Source: Salinispora oceanensis
GTDB taxonomy: Bacteria; Actinomycetota; Actinomycetes; Mycobacteriales; Micromonosporaceae
NCBI RefSeq assembly: GCF_000383575.1
Contig: NZ_KB911579.1
Span: forward strand, 437,707-501,706
DNA: 64,000 bases
Reading direction: 5' to 3'
Under the pieces are notes generated by a model. It saw only the letters and a program-made list of their open reading frames with translations, had not been told where the DNA came from and did no database searches. Position 1 is the first letter of the stretch. Every line of letters starts with the position of its first letter. The translations under genes and the position numbers were made by a program. Shown in pieces: positions 55,721 through 64,000 of this stretch.

Positions 55721-56386
55721 ATGACCACACCGACACCCGCCACTCGCACCAAGGTCCTCCTTGTGGACGATCACGACCTGATTCGCAAAGGGCTACGGCA
55801 CGCCTTCGAGCGCGACCGGCAGTTCGAGGTTGTCGGCGAGGCTGCCACCGCGGCCGAGGGGGTCCGCCAAGCCGGCGCCCTCCAACCAGACGTGGTCATC
55901 ATGGACCTGCGACTGCCCGACGGCAGCGGCCTCGAGGCCACCCGCGCACTGCGCAAGTCCAGCACCACGATGGGTATCGTCGTGTTGACCATGTATGCGG
56001 GCGACGACCAGCTCTTTGGCGCGCTCGAGGCGGGTGCGAGCGCCTTCGTCCCGAAGACCGCCCCGGCGGACGAGGTGGTTGCTGCCGCCCGGCACGCCGC
56101 CTCCTCGCCCAGCGCGTTCACCGCCGCCGACCTGGCCGAGGCGATGAAGCGCCGGCTGGCGCCGTCCGGGCCGCAACTCTCCCCACGCGAAGGACAGGTG
56201 CTACGCCTGCTCGCCGACGGAATGAGCGTGGCCGGCATCGCCAAGCAGCTCTTCGTCAGTGAGTCCACTGCGAAGACCCACATTTCCAAACTCTACGAGA
56301 AGCTCGGCGCCGCCAATCGCGCCCAGGCGTTGATGACAGCGCTCCGGCTCGGTCTGCTCGAGGCCCCCGATGCGCCCAAGTTCTGA
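55721..56386 (+). CDS. NarL/LuxR-family response regulator
   Basis: A 221-residue regulator with a receiver domain (VLLVDDHDLIRKGL; phospho-acceptor Asp in VVIMDLRLPDGSG; conserved Lys in FVPKTAPADE) and a C-terminal LuxR helix-turn-helix (LSPREGQVLRLLADGMSVAG; SESTAKTHISKLYEKL). It is the partner of the upstream histidine kinase. The ATG at 55721 starts a normal-length protein; the open frame reaching back to 55202 lies inside the kinase gene and is not used. Target genes are unknown. Confidence 0.94.
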   Translation: MTTPTPATRTKVLLVDDHDLIRKGLRHAFERDRQFEVVGEAATAAEGVRQAGALQPDVVIMDLRLPDGSGLEATRALRKSSTTMGIVVLTMYAGDDQLFGALEAGASAFVPKTAPADEVVAAARHAASSPSAFTAADLAEAMKRRLAPSGPQLSPREGQVLRLLADGMSVAGIAKQLFVSESTAKTHISKLYEKLGAANRAQALMTALRLGLLEAPDAPKF

Positions 56387-56518
56387 TCTCCCTGTCAGCT
56401 AACGAGCGGACAACTTCTCATTGACGACAGTGTCGGCCGGCGCGATGTCGCGCTAAGGTCTCCCCCGGCGGAGGGGTGGTCTGCAGGGGCGTGCCCCGTG
56501 CGCACGAAGAGGTGAGGC

Positions 56519-57328
56519 ATGCGACGGCCGGACTGGGCACCCGACGAAATCGACATCGAGCGTCCCAGCGTCGCCCGCATGTACGACTACTACCTCGGCG
56601 GTTCCCACAACTTTGCGGTGGACCGGGCAGCAGCGCAGGCCATGGTCGCGGCAGTTCCCGAGGCCCCGCTGATGGCCCAGGCAAACCGCGCTTTCCTGCG
56701 CCGGGCGGTGCACTTCCTGGCCGATGCCGGGGTTCGGCAGTTCCTCGACATCGGCTCCGGAATCCCCACTGTCGGCAACGTGCACGAGATCGTCCAGCAG
56801 GTCGCGCCGGACTCCCGGGTCGTCTACGTCGACACCGACCCGGTGGCGGTGGCGCACAGCCAGGAGATTCTCGCTGACAATGACCAGGCGACCGTCATCC
56901 AGGAGGACCTGCGGCACCCCGACCGAATCCTCCGCCACCCCGAGCTCCGTCGGCTGCTCAACCTCAATGAGCCGACCGCGGTACTCATCGTCGCCGTGCT
57001 GCACTTCGTCCCCGACGACGACCGCCCCGCCGAGCTGCTGCGAACCCTGTACGACGCCCTCACTCCCGGCAGCTGGCTGGTGCTGTCACAGGCCAGCGAC
57101 GAGGGCCGGGCGGAGACCGAGCGAAGCGACGCCGAGATGGTGTACCAACGTACCGGCAGTCCACTATGGTTTCGCAATCGATCCGAGCTGACCACGCTCT
57201 TCGACGGTTTTGAGCTGGTCGAGCCCGGGGTGGTATGGGTTCCGCAGTGGCGCCCGGAGACACCGGAGAGCAGTGTGAACGCCGAGACATCGGGTTTCCT
57301 TGGCGGCGTGGGGCGGATCGGTGACTAG
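56519..57328 (+). CDS. DUF574-family SAM-dependent methyltransferase
   Basis: A 269-residue protein of the DUF574 (S-adenosyl methyltransferase) family, expanded in actinomycetes. The signature SVARMYDYYLGGSHNFAVDR precedes the SAM-binding motif FLDIGSGIPTVGNVHEI. Members often occur near regulatory or secondary-metabolism genes; substrates are largely unknown. GAGGTGAGG precedes the ATG. Its stop overlaps the GTG of the GGDEF/EAL gene by 8 bases, so the two are co-translated. Confidence 0.85.
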   Translation: MRRPDWAPDEIDIERPSVARMYDYYLGGSHNFAVDRAAAQAMVAAVPEAPLMAQANRAFLRRAVHFLADAGVRQFLDIGSGIPTVGNVHEIVQQVAPDSRVVYVDTDPVAVAHSQEILADNDQATVIQEDLRHPDRILRHPELRRLLNLNEPTAVLIVAVLHFVPDDDRPAELLRTLYDALTPGSWLVLSQASDEGRAETERSDAEMVYQRTGSPLWFRNRSELTTLFDGFELVEPGVVWVPQWRPETPESSVNAETSGFLGGVGRIGD

Positions 57329-59078
57329 CCCAGCCACCGCGACGCAGCCGAGCGGCGCCAACTCCGGCATAGCGGCCTTTACTCAGGAGTGGGCTAACGC
57401 GCTCACCGGGACAAGCTACCTGCCCATGACCCAGGCACAGCTCAAGCAGTTGCTCAACCGCCTCGCCCGGCAACTGGCGGGGGCCCTGCTCGCCGAGCCG
57501 TTCGACCTGCGAGCCGGTCAGCGCGTCGGCACCGAGCTGGTCGCCGCACACATCGCCTCCGCCGAGGCACTGGGGCGTACCGTCGAGGTCGTTCAGCTCC
57601 GCCTGGTACGCGACCTGGGCCTGGTCGCCGAAGATGTAGCGGACCGGCTGGCCCGGCTGCTCGCCGCCGTGACCACCGGATACACCCGGGCGCTGCGCGA
57701 CCGCACGCTGGACGAGCAGGAGTCCATCCGGCGGGCCGCGATGGCGCAGCGGTCAAAGGCCGAAGAGGCGCTTCGGGCCAGTGAGGCCCGCTTCCGGCAC
57801 CAGGCCACCCATGACGCGCTCACCGACCTGCCAAACCGGAATCTCTTTACCGAGCGGCTCACCACGGCGCTGGCGGCGCCCCGGCGGGATACAGACCGGG
57901 TCGGCCTCTGCTTTCTCGACCTCGACCAGTTCAAGCGGGTCAACGACCAGCACGGGCATCAGGCCGGTGACCGGGTCCTCACCGAGGTGGCCAACCGGCT
58001 GCGGCAGGCCCTCACCGGGCATCTGGTCGCCCGGCTCGGCGGCGACGCGTTCGTCATCCTGATCGAACGCACCGGCGGCACGCGGGACGTGATCGCGGTG
58101 GCGGAGGCGGCCTTGGCCGCCGTACACGAACCGGCTGCGGTGGCGGGCCACGAAGTGACAGTGCGGACCAGCATCGGCATCGTGGAGCGGCAGGTCGCGG
58201 GCACCTCGGCGAACGAGCTGATGCGGGCCGCCGACTGCACCCTGCACTGGGCCAAGGCAGCCGGCGGTGGTCGCTGGATGCTCTACGATGCCGAGCGCGA
58301 CCGCCGAGAGCTGACCCGCCAGGCGCTGACCGCAGCGATCCCAGCCGGACTGGACCGGGGCGAGTTCTACCTCGACTACCAACCGCTTGCCTCCCTGAGT
58401 GACGGCCGGCTGCTGGGCGTGGAGGCGTTGGTGCGCTGGCGGCATCCGGAGTTGGGCGTCCTCCGCCCGGACCGTTTCATCGGCCTCGCCGAAGAGACCG
58501 GACTGATCGTCCCGCTCGGCGGGTGGGTGCTCGCCGAAGCCTGCCGGGCAGCGGGCAGTTGGTCGGTGACCGGCGGGACCCCGTTCGTCAGCGTCAACCT
58601 GGCCGTCCGGCAGGTGCACCGGCCAGACCTGGTGCAGGACGTCCGAAACATCCTGGAGCGCACCGGGCTGCCGCCGGAACGTCTCCAGCTGGAGATCACC
58701 GAGAGCGCCATGATGAACCCCGCCGACGAGCCGGTCCGGGCGCTACGCCGCCTCGCCGACCTCGGTGTCCGTATCGCCATTGACGACTTCGGCACCGGCT
58801 ACAGCAACCTGGCGTACCTGCGCGACCTGCCGGTAACCGAGTTGAAGGTGGCGGGGGAGTTCGTTGCCGGGCTGCGTGCCCAGGAGCCCCAGGCAGACGA
58901 ACGGATCGTCGCGTCGTTGGTCTCGCTGGCCCACGCGCTCGACCTGACCGTCACCGCCGAGGGGGTGGAGACGGCCGGGCAGGCCGAACGGTTGCGGGCC
59001 ATCGGCTGCGACGCCGGCCAGGGCTGGCACTTCGGCCGTCCAGAACCTGCTGACCGGATCCTGGCCCGACTGTCCTGA
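57321..59078 (+). CDS. GGDEF-EAL protein with degenerate cyclase motif
   Basis: A 585-residue cytoplasmic protein. An N-terminal helical sensor-like region and coiled coil (about 20-155) precede a GGDEF domain (about 160-320) and an EAL domain (about 330-580). The cyclase signature reads GGDAF (residues 240-244), so cyclase activity is doubtful. The EAL domain keeps EALVRW, SVNLAV, EITES, IDDFGTGYSNLAYL, TAEGVET and QGWHFGRP, but the usual LKID reads LKVA. It is likely a c-di-GMP phosphodiesterase or GTP-tuned sensor. No membrane segment is present. GTG 57321 is preferred to TTG 57300. Confidence 0.88.
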   Translation: MTSPATATQPSGANSGIAAFTQEWANALTGTSYLPMTQAQLKQLLNRLARQLAGALLAEPFDLRAGQRVGTELVAAHIASAEALGRTVEVVQLRLVRDLGLVAEDVADRLARLLAAVTTGYTRALRDRTLDEQESIRRAAMAQRSKAEEALRASEARFRHQATHDALTDLPNRNLFTERLTTALAAPRRDTDRVGLCFLDLDQFKRVNDQHGHQAGDRVLTEVANRLRQALTGHLVARLGGDAFVILIERTGGTRDVIAVAEAALAAVHEPAAVAGHEVTVRTSIGIVERQVAGTSANELMRAADCTLHWAKAAGGGRWMLYDAERDRRELTRQALTAAIPAGLDRGEFYLDYQPLASLSDGRLLGVEALVRWRHPELGVLRPDRFIGLAEETGLIVPLGGWVLAEACRAAGSWSVTGGTPFVSVNLAVRQVHRPDLVQDVRNILERTGLPPERLQLEITESAMMNPADEPVRALRRLADLGVRIAIDDFGTGYSNLAYLRDLPVTELKVAGEFVAGLRAQEPQADERIVASLVSLAHALDLTVTAEGVETAGQAERLRAIGCDAGQGWHFGRPEPADRILARLS

Positions 59079-59087
59079 CTGAGCACC

Positions 59088-59112
59088 GGAGACCGGGGCT
59101 GAACCGGTCTCC
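59088..59112. terminator. Hairpin between convergent GGDEF-EAL and pimB genes
   Basis: Exact 9-bp arms GGAGACCGG (59088-59096) and CCGGTCTCC (59104-59112) with a 7-base loop, 10 bases after the GGDEF-EAL stop. Confidence 0.7.
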
Positions 59113-59129
59113 CGGCCCCACCGCGTCGC

Positions 59130-60260
59130 TCAGGCCTGCAGGAGACTACTCATCCGGGCGGCCTGGGTCTCCCAGCGCCACTCGCGTTCGACCCAGGCCC
59201 GACCGGCGGCACCGAACTGACGGGCCAGGTCCCGGTCGGCGAGCAGGGTTGCTACCCGGTCGGCGAGCTGGGCCACGTCCCGCCCCCGCACCACGAAGCC
59301 GGTCTCGCCGTCGCGCACCGCATCCGGTGCACCCCCCGAGTCGCCGGCCACCACGGGCAGCCCGGTCGCGGAGGCTTCCAGGTAGACGATGCCCAGCCCC
59401 TCCACGTCCAGACCCCGGTTCCGGGTGCGGCACGGCATCGCGTACACGTCGCCGGCCGCATAGTGCGCGGGCAGCTCCGCCGCCGGCACCGTGCCGGTGA
59501 AGACCACGTCCCGCTCGACGCCGACCTGTCGGGCCAGCTTGCCCAGCCCGTTCCGGTACGGCCCACCTCCGACGATCAGCAGTGCCGTGTCCGGGACCCG
59601 GCGGCGGATCTCCGGCAACGCCCGGATCAGCGTGTCCTGCCCCTTTCGCGGCACCAGCCGGGACACACAGACCACGACCGGTCGGTCGACCAGCCCCAGC
59701 CGCGCCCGCACCGAATCACCCTGGACGGTCGGGTGGTAGGTGTCGAGGTCAACACCGGGCGCCAGCCGACTCAGCTGGGTTACCCCACGCAGGGCCCGGT
59801 CCAGCCGGAGCCGGGTGTACTCCCCCAGGTACGTGGTCACGTCAACGTCTCGGCCGATCCGGCGTAGCGCGGAACGGGCACCGGGCAGCGCTGCCCAGCC
59901 AATCTCATGCCCATGGGTCTGCGCCACCACCCGCCGGACTCCGGCCCGACGTCGCAGGCCGGCTGCGAGCAGCCCAAGTGGTGCCGCCGCACCGAACCAG
60001 ACCGTGTCGCAGTCGTGTGCCCGGGCGAGCTGGGTGACCCGCCGGGCCACCGACGGGGTGGGCAGCAGCACCTTGGTTTCTTCCCGCACCACCTCGAAGG
60101 GCTGGTCGGCGTCGAACTTCTCGGCGCCGCGCCAACTCGAGGCGTAGACCACCAGCGAGCCCACGGGCTGGCGCACCGCGAGGCCATGCACGAAAGACTG
60201 GATCCCCCCGGGCCGGGGCGGGAAGTCGTTCGTGACAAGCAACGTCCGGCTCTCGCTCAT
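59130..60260 (-). CDS. pimB: GT4 mannosyltransferase, PimB-like
   Basis: A 376-residue GT-B glycosyltransferase. The N-terminal LLVTNDFPPRPGGIQSFVHG, the donor-site RKGQDTLIRALPEI, and the EX7E motif (EGLGIVYLEASATGLPVVAG) are those of family GT4. Synteny with fadD15 and a mycobacterial-like neighbourhood supports PimB' (Rv2188c). That enzyme adds the second mannose from GDP-mannose to phosphatidylinositol mannoside at the inner face of the membrane. Its start overlaps the M48 protease gene by 4 bases. Confidence 0.85.
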   Translation of the reverse strand: MSESRTLLVTNDFPPRPGGIQSFVHGLAVRQPVGSLVVYASSWRGAEKFDADQPFEVVREETKVLLPTPSVARRVTQLARAHDCDTVWFGAAAPLGLLAAGLRRRAGVRRVVAQTHGHEIGWAALPGARSALRRIGRDVDVTTYLGEYTRLRLDRALRGVTQLSRLAPGVDLDTYHPTVQGDSVRARLGLVDRPVVVCVSRLVPRKGQDTLIRALPEIRRRVPDTALLIVGGGPYRNGLGKLARQVGVERDVVFTGTVPAAELPAHYAAGDVYAMPCRTRNRGLDVEGLGIVYLEASATGLPVVAGDSGGAPDAVRDGETGFVVRGRDVAQLADRVATLLADRDLARQFGAAGRAWVEREWRWETQAARMSSLLQA

Positions 60261-61516
60261 CGGCTGGTCTTCCTGGCGTAGGCGCGGGCGGCGGCGATCC
60301 GCTCCACGGTGGACGGGTGACTGGCGGAGTAGAGGTATCCCAGCCGGGGTGGGTCGGGGTCGGCGAGGTTGACGCCGGCGAGTCGGCGCTGCATCGCCAC
60401 AAAGGCGCCCGGATCCTTGGTCAGCGCCAACGCGTGTTGGTCGGCCCGCGCCTCAATCCGGCGGGAGATCAACGCCTGTGCCGGCGTGGCGACCAAGCCG
60501 GCCACCGTCACCAGCGCCAACAGCAACGGGAAGGCGCGCGGTTGGTCGATCGAGTCGACTCCGGCCATCCGCAACAACGGCGGGACGAACCCGAGCAGGT
60601 AGAGCGCCACCACCAGCACCGCCGCGCCGAGCGCGCCGGTCAGCGTGCCAATCACCACGTCCCGGTCCTTGGCATGCCCCAACTCGTGGGCCACCACCGC
60701 GGTCACCTCCTCCGGGGTGGCTTCGCGCAGCAGGGTGTCATAGACGACGATCCGACGGGTTGGCCCCATCCCGGAGACGTAGGCGTTGACGGCGCGGGTG
60801 CGACGGGAGGCGTCGGCCACCAACACGTCCCGGACCGGCACCCCGTCGCGGGCCGCCAGGTCCATCAACTCGGTCCGCAGTGGGCTCGGCTCCAACGGGG
60901 TGAACCGGTTGAACACCGGTTCCACCAGCACCGGGAAGACGAACGACAGGAGCATCACCAAGCCGGCTGCCCCGGCCGCACCGAGCGCCCACCACCAGCG
61001 CGGCGCCAGCCGAATCACGGTGTAGAAGCCACCCAGGGCCACTGCCCCGATAACCGCGCTGACCGCGTACGACCTGAGCAGGTCAACAGTCCAGCCACCC
61101 CAACTGTTGGTGGCCAGCCCGTACCGGGTGAGCACGGTGTGTCGCCAGGCGGCGAAGGGCAGGGTCATCAGGTCGGCCACGAACAGCACGGTGAGCCCGC
61201 CGAGCACCGCCTGCGCGGCCCAGTGTCCACCGAACGGACGGCCGACCAACTCGACGAAGCGGCTGCCCAGCGGCGTGAGCCCAAGCGCGAGCGCCACCAG
61301 CAGGCCGACGCCGAGCGCCGCCCAGCCGCCGGGCCGCAGTGCCGCCCGGAACTCCCGCCCCCGACTCACCTGTTCTCCTGGCAGCTCGTCCAAGGCGGCG
61401 AGTTGGTCGGCCCGCGGGGCGGGCGGACGCTGCCACGGGATCAGCACGGCGGCGGTTACGGCCAGCGCAGCGACCAAGCCGACCAGGGTTAGCAGAGCCC
61501 AACCACGCGGGCTCAC
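60257..61516 (-). CDS. M48-family membrane zinc metalloprotease (Ste24-like)
   Basis: A 419-residue integral membrane protease with about seven hydrophobic segments. The zinc site is AVVAHELGHAKDRD, with the third ligand Glu in RRIEARADQHAL. This is the Ste24/CAAX-protease-like branch, in bacteria linked to membrane protein quality control. The GTG at 61516 begins a typical N-terminus (MSPRGWALLTLVGLVAAL); the frame is open to 61576. It is coupled to pimB by an ATGA overlap. Confidence 0.88.
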   Translation of the reverse strand: MSPRGWALLTLVGLVAALAVTAAVLIPWQRPPAPRADQLAALDELPGEQVSRGREFRAALRPGGWAALGVGLLVALALGLTPLGSRFVELVGRPFGGHWAAQAVLGGLTVLFVADLMTLPFAAWRHTVLTRYGLATNSWGGWTVDLLRSYAVSAVIGAVALGGFYTVIRLAPRWWWALGAAGAAGLVMLLSFVFPVLVEPVFNRFTPLEPSPLRTELMDLAARDGVPVRDVLVADASRRTRAVNAYVSGMGPTRRIVVYDTLLREATPEEVTAVVAHELGHAKDRDVVIGTLTGALGAAVLVVALYLLGFVPPLLRMAGVDSIDQPRAFPLLLALVTVAGLVATPAQALISRRIEARADQHALALTKDPGAFVAMQRRLAGVNLADPDPPRLGYLYSASHPSTVERIAAARAYARKTSR

Positions 61517-61678
61517 CGGATCGCCGCCCGGCCCACGAGGCCGGTGGTCGCGACGGACCCGCCCGCAGCGCGCCATTCCCGCGTCATGCCACTCCTCCCG
61601 CTGTGCGCGCCCATCGTAGTGGCCGCCCGGTCACGACGGGCGGGGTGCACACACCATCGGCGACAACCGGATGATCGC

Positions 61679-61714
61679 GGCGGGAGCTCCGTGGGGCGCC
61701 ACGCGGCTCCCGCC
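61679..61714 (-). terminator. Hairpin downstream of the Cys-rich small gene
   Basis: Exact 9-bp arms GGCGGGAGC (61679-61687) and GCTCCCGCC (61706-61714), with a further short inverted repeat inside the loop. It separates the small gene from the M48 protease gene on the same strand. Confidence 0.55.
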
Positions 61715-61744
61715 CCGCGGGCGCCACGTGGCCTGCCCCGTAGG

Positions 61745-61951
61745 TCAAGCCACCCGATGGTGGCGGTCGGGCCGGTGCACCGGGGGCCGGGACTCCGGCA
61801 GCACCTGCACGTCGAACCCGGCCCGAGCGAACACCTCGATCGCCCGCATCTCGGCGGCACCGCACTCCACGGGCTCCTCGAGCAGAGCGGTCACCAGGCA
61901 ACCCGAACAGCCGTCTGCCCGGCCCGCGCACCCGTCACAGTCGATCAACAT
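61745..61951 (-). CDS. Cysteine-rich small protein, 68 residues
   Basis: The ATG at 61951 has GGGAGG close upstream and starts MLIDCDGCAGRADGCSGC. The four cysteines in two CxxC pairs (CDGC and CSGC) suggest metal or redox function. A small alpha/beta C-terminus follows (MRAIEVFARAGFDVQVLPE). Similar short proteins occur at this place in other actinomycetes, next to NlpC/P60 or exonuclease genes, as far as I recall. The upstream frame to 62017 has no ribosome site. The function is unknown. Confidence 0.7.
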   Translation of the reverse strand: MLIDCDGCAGRADGCSGCLVTALLEEPVECGAAEMRAIEVFARAGFDVQVLPESRPPVHRPDRHHRVA

Positions 61952-62164
61952 CACGCCTCCCGCCGCGCCGGCGGTGATCGGGCCAGCAGGTCGCTTCCTG
62001 GTCACGCCCCACCCCACCGCTGCGAGGTCTGCCCAACACCGTCGGTCACATCGACGCTAGACACAACGTATGACAGAACCCGGACAACTCGATCAACTCA
62101 CCGCCGATCCGCCCCGGGGACAAGCCGACCCAGGGTCCCGCCCAGGCTGAGACCGCCCGGCCGG

Positions 62165-63706
62165 TCAGGACCGAGCCAGCCGGCGCAGCAGCGCGTCGGC
62201 GCCCAGCGGGTAGGCACCGTGTCGACGTACGCCATCGGCCACCTCCCGGTCTGCGGAGATCACCACCACCGGCCGACCCGACGGCTCGGCTCGGACCAGC
62301 CGCCGGATCAGCTCGTCGGCCGTCTCTCCCTTACGGGAAAAGAGCACCCGTACGCCGCGCGGACTCGGCGGCAGGCCATGCATCCGCTCGGCGCCATCGA
62401 AGACCACGGTTACCTCGTCGCCGGTCTGCGCGGCGATCCCACCCAGCCCCGTGATCAACCGCTTGCGCTGCTGCTCCAGTGACATTTCGCCGAAGCCCCG
62501 CTTGGTGACGTTGTAGCCATCGACCACCAGATGCGCCCGGGGCAGCGCGAGCAGCTGGTCCAGCCGGGCCGGATCGTCGGAGTCCCGGGCTCGGGTGGCG
62601 ACACCCGCCACGGGAGCGCCGGACTGGTCGGCGAAGGCGTCGGCGACGAAGTCGGCCGGCAACCTGTCCGCCGGATCCAACGCCAACTCCCGCCGCAGGC
62701 CCACCGCGGCCTGACCGATCGTCTCCAGCAACAGCCACAACCGGGCGTCGTCAACCGACCTGGACTCCTTGGCGCTGGCCCGGGCCACCCCGGCCGCCGC
62801 CTCGGCCTCGGCCAGCCGGGCCCGGGCCCGACGAAGCTCCGCCTCCGCGTCCGCCGTCGCGCGTGTCGCCCGGCCACGCTCAGTGGCGAGCAGCTCGCTC
62901 GCCCGGCGCTCTCGAGCCTGCGTCTCGCGCAACGACCGGCCGAGTTGCCGCGACTCCTCCCGGAGTTGGCCGAGCTCCTCGCGGACCCGGGCCAGCTCGT
63001 CGCGGAGCTTGTCTGCCTCGACCCGAGCCACCGCACGGTCGTGCTCTGCCCGGGTAGCCCGCTGCTCGGCCTCTCGGACCAGCTCGGCGACGACTGCGCT
63101 GTCCGCCTCGGCCCGGACCGCCGCGCCGCTGGACTCGATGAGGTCCCGCCACCCCTGCGGACGCGCTAGGTACGCCAGTGCGGCAACCTCCACCGGGTCG
63201 GCGGCGGCCGGCGCGGCGCCCCCGACCACCGCCGCGCCGAGGTCACCGGCGTCGGCAAGCACCCGCGCGGCCACCCGCTGGCGAAACAGTGGGTCGCCGG
63301 TCAACTGGGTCGCGATCATCGGCGCGCCGAGCCGGGCCCGCCGGTTGGGCGCGAACTTGGCCACCCGGCGCAGCGGGACCGGCACCTCATCCGCGGGCAG
63401 GCCGGGCAGCACCGCGGCAGCCAGCGCCACGATCCGCTGCCGGACCGGCTCCGGCAGCACCGGCTCCGGACCGCCCTCCGCTGCGGGATCATCGGCGGAC
63501 GGCGCGGGGTCGGCCCCGCTGCGGGGTCCGGAACCGGACGCACCGGCGGTGCCGGTGACAGCCGGGTTGGCGGTGGACGCGGTGGCGCCAGCGGCAACCG
63601 GATCATCGAGAGTGCCCCCCGTACCCTCGATGCCCGGCTCCGACGCAGCGGCGACCGACTCCTCCGCGGGGCGGTGGTCGTCGTCGTACGGCTCGGCGAG
63701 GGGCAT
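62165..63706 (-). CDS. NYN-domain (YacP-like) putative ribonuclease with coiled coil
   Basis: A 513-residue protein. A disordered acidic N-terminus (1-85) is followed by a helical region with repeat-like sequence (90-210), a long coiled coil (about 205-305, rich in Arg/Glu heptads), and a C-terminal NYN/PIN-like domain (about 385-510; HLVVDGYNVTKRGF, VTVVFDGAE, RPVVVISADREVADGVRRHG). The acidic residues of the NYN active site are present, so RNA cleavage is likely by family. The substrate and any scaffold role are unknown. Confidence 0.85.
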   Translation of the reverse strand: MPLAEPYDDDHRPAEESVAAASEPGIEGTGGTLDDPVAAGATASTANPAVTGTAGASGSGPRSGADPAPSADDPAAEGGPEPVLPEPVRQRIVALAAAVLPGLPADEVPVPLRRVAKFAPNRRARLGAPMIATQLTGDPLFRQRVAARVLADAGDLGAAVVGGAAPAAADPVEVAALAYLARPQGWRDLIESSGAAVRAEADSAVVAELVREAEQRATRAEHDRAVARVEADKLRDELARVREELGQLREESRQLGRSLRETQARERRASELLATERGRATRATADAEAELRRARARLAEAEAAAGVARASAKESRSVDDARLWLLLETIGQAAVGLRRELALDPADRLPADFVADAFADQSGAPVAGVATRARDSDDPARLDQLLALPRAHLVVDGYNVTKRGFGEMSLEQQRKRLITGLGGIAAQTGDEVTVVFDGAERMHGLPPSPRGVRVLFSRKGETADELIRRLVRAEPSGRPVVVISADREVADGVRRHGAYPLGADALLRRLARS

Positions 63707-63885
63707 ACGGCAAGTCTCCCACTGTCGCCCGGCCCATCGCCGAGCGAGTGAGCCAATATCTCATCGCAGGACCGTTGTCAACGCTCTGCCGCCCGCTGGA
63801 GTCGGCGGTTCCCGGGGGACGCGATGGCGCAGTCGGCGCAGCCCGGCGGGTACGGTGTCGGACCGGGCCGTTAGCGTGCCCGCCG
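63707..63885. promoter_or_regulatory. Divergent spacer between NYN and exonuclease genes
   Basis: A 179-base region with an odd palindrome CGTTGTCAACG at 63773-63783. It must contain both promoters. No confident -35/-10 pair was assigned. Confidence 0.35.
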
Positions 63886-64000
63886 ATGGCACCGCAGAAA
63901 TATGTCCAGGAGTTGTTAGCCGGCCTCGACCCCGCTGTCGGCGGCGTTGACCCGGCCCTACCGCTCTACGCGACCACCTTCGTCGTGGTCGACCTCGAGA
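63886..64000 (+). CDS. DnaQ-type 3'-5' exonuclease, 5' end only
   Basis: The ATG at 63886 opens a frame that runs off the window (38 codons). It reads MAPQKYVQELLAGLDP and then YATTFVVVDLE, where the final Asp-Leu-Glu is the first metal-binding motif of DEDDh exonucleases (DNA polymerase III epsilon family). By position it may correspond to Rv2191, a DnaQ exonuclease fused to a UvrC-like GIY-YIG domain. The remaining part is needed to confirm this. Confidence 0.65.
   Translation, partial: MAPQKYVQELLAGLDPAVGGVDPALPLYATTFVVVDLE

Noticed and set aside
63773..63783. CGTTGTCAACG palindrome as a third copy of the mannoside operator
   Set aside because: The centre differs (odd-length palindrome, GTTGTCAAC rather than GACAACGTTGTC), and the location is unrelated.

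Overview
The window is about 70% GC, densely coded and mostly organised in short operons with ATGA-type stop/start overlaps. The gene families point to an actinomycete of the Micromonosporaceae, most likely Salinispora or a close relative. The pointers are DUF3040, an SAV_6107-type HEPN protein, DUF574, a PimB-like glycosyltransferase, a carotenoid-tailoring set, and gene order recalled from the Mycobacterium tuberculosis Rv2172c-Rv2191 region. Genus assignment is inference. No rRNA, tRNA, CRISPR array, insertion sequence or prophage was seen.

Layout. 1-12.4 kb: the 3' end of a transglutaminase membrane protein, a DUF3040 protein, then an error-prone replication island on the minus strand. 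The island holds dinB (Pol IV) and, further right, a HEPN gene-imuA'-imuB-dnaE2 series with a LexA-type box upstream. A phosphodiesterase and a methyltransferase lie between. 12.6-18 kb: a YbaK-type deacylase followed by a plus-strand carotenoid-tailoring operon (CrtA-like, GNAT, CruF-like, GT2, CrtD-like). 18-29.4 kb: core metabolism and signalling in an order resembling mycobacteria: metF, an isoprenyl diphosphate synthase, an Rv2175c homologue, a PASTA kinase in the pknL position, an endonuclease IV-like gene, ltaE, aroG, a lipoprotein and a secreted chitinase.

30-41 kb: a mannoside-use locus with a LacI regulator, PfkB kinase, AGE-family isomerase, ABC permeases and binding protein, and a divergent very large secreted GH92 alpha-mannosidase. 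Two near-identical palindromic operators sit in the divergent promoter region. The probable route is extracellular mannose release, ABC import, mannose to fructose (AGE), fructose 6-phosphate (PfkB), then the nearby phosphofructokinase, which carries the pyrophosphate-dependent signature.

41-64 kb: proC, phosphofructokinase, an exoribonuclease (Rv2179c-like), a Crp/Fnr regulator, otsA, an alpha/beta-hydrolase homologue without its nucleophile serine, a flavin monooxygenase, glucokinase, SRPBCC protein, fadD15-like ligase, a NarL-type two-component system, a DUF574 methyltransferase overlapping a GGDEF/EAL protein, pimB, an M48 protease, a cysteine-rich small protein, a NYN-domain protein, and the first codons of a DnaQ-type exonuclease.

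The most unusual structure is a short repeat family present as tandem arrays at two operon junctions (25.5 and 48.3 kb). Each array runs from an upstream stop codon to a downstream ribosome binding site. Other notable items are a duplicated start region that creates a 10-codon leader coupled to dnaE2, the paired LacI-type operators, and the HEPN protein in the mutasome operon.
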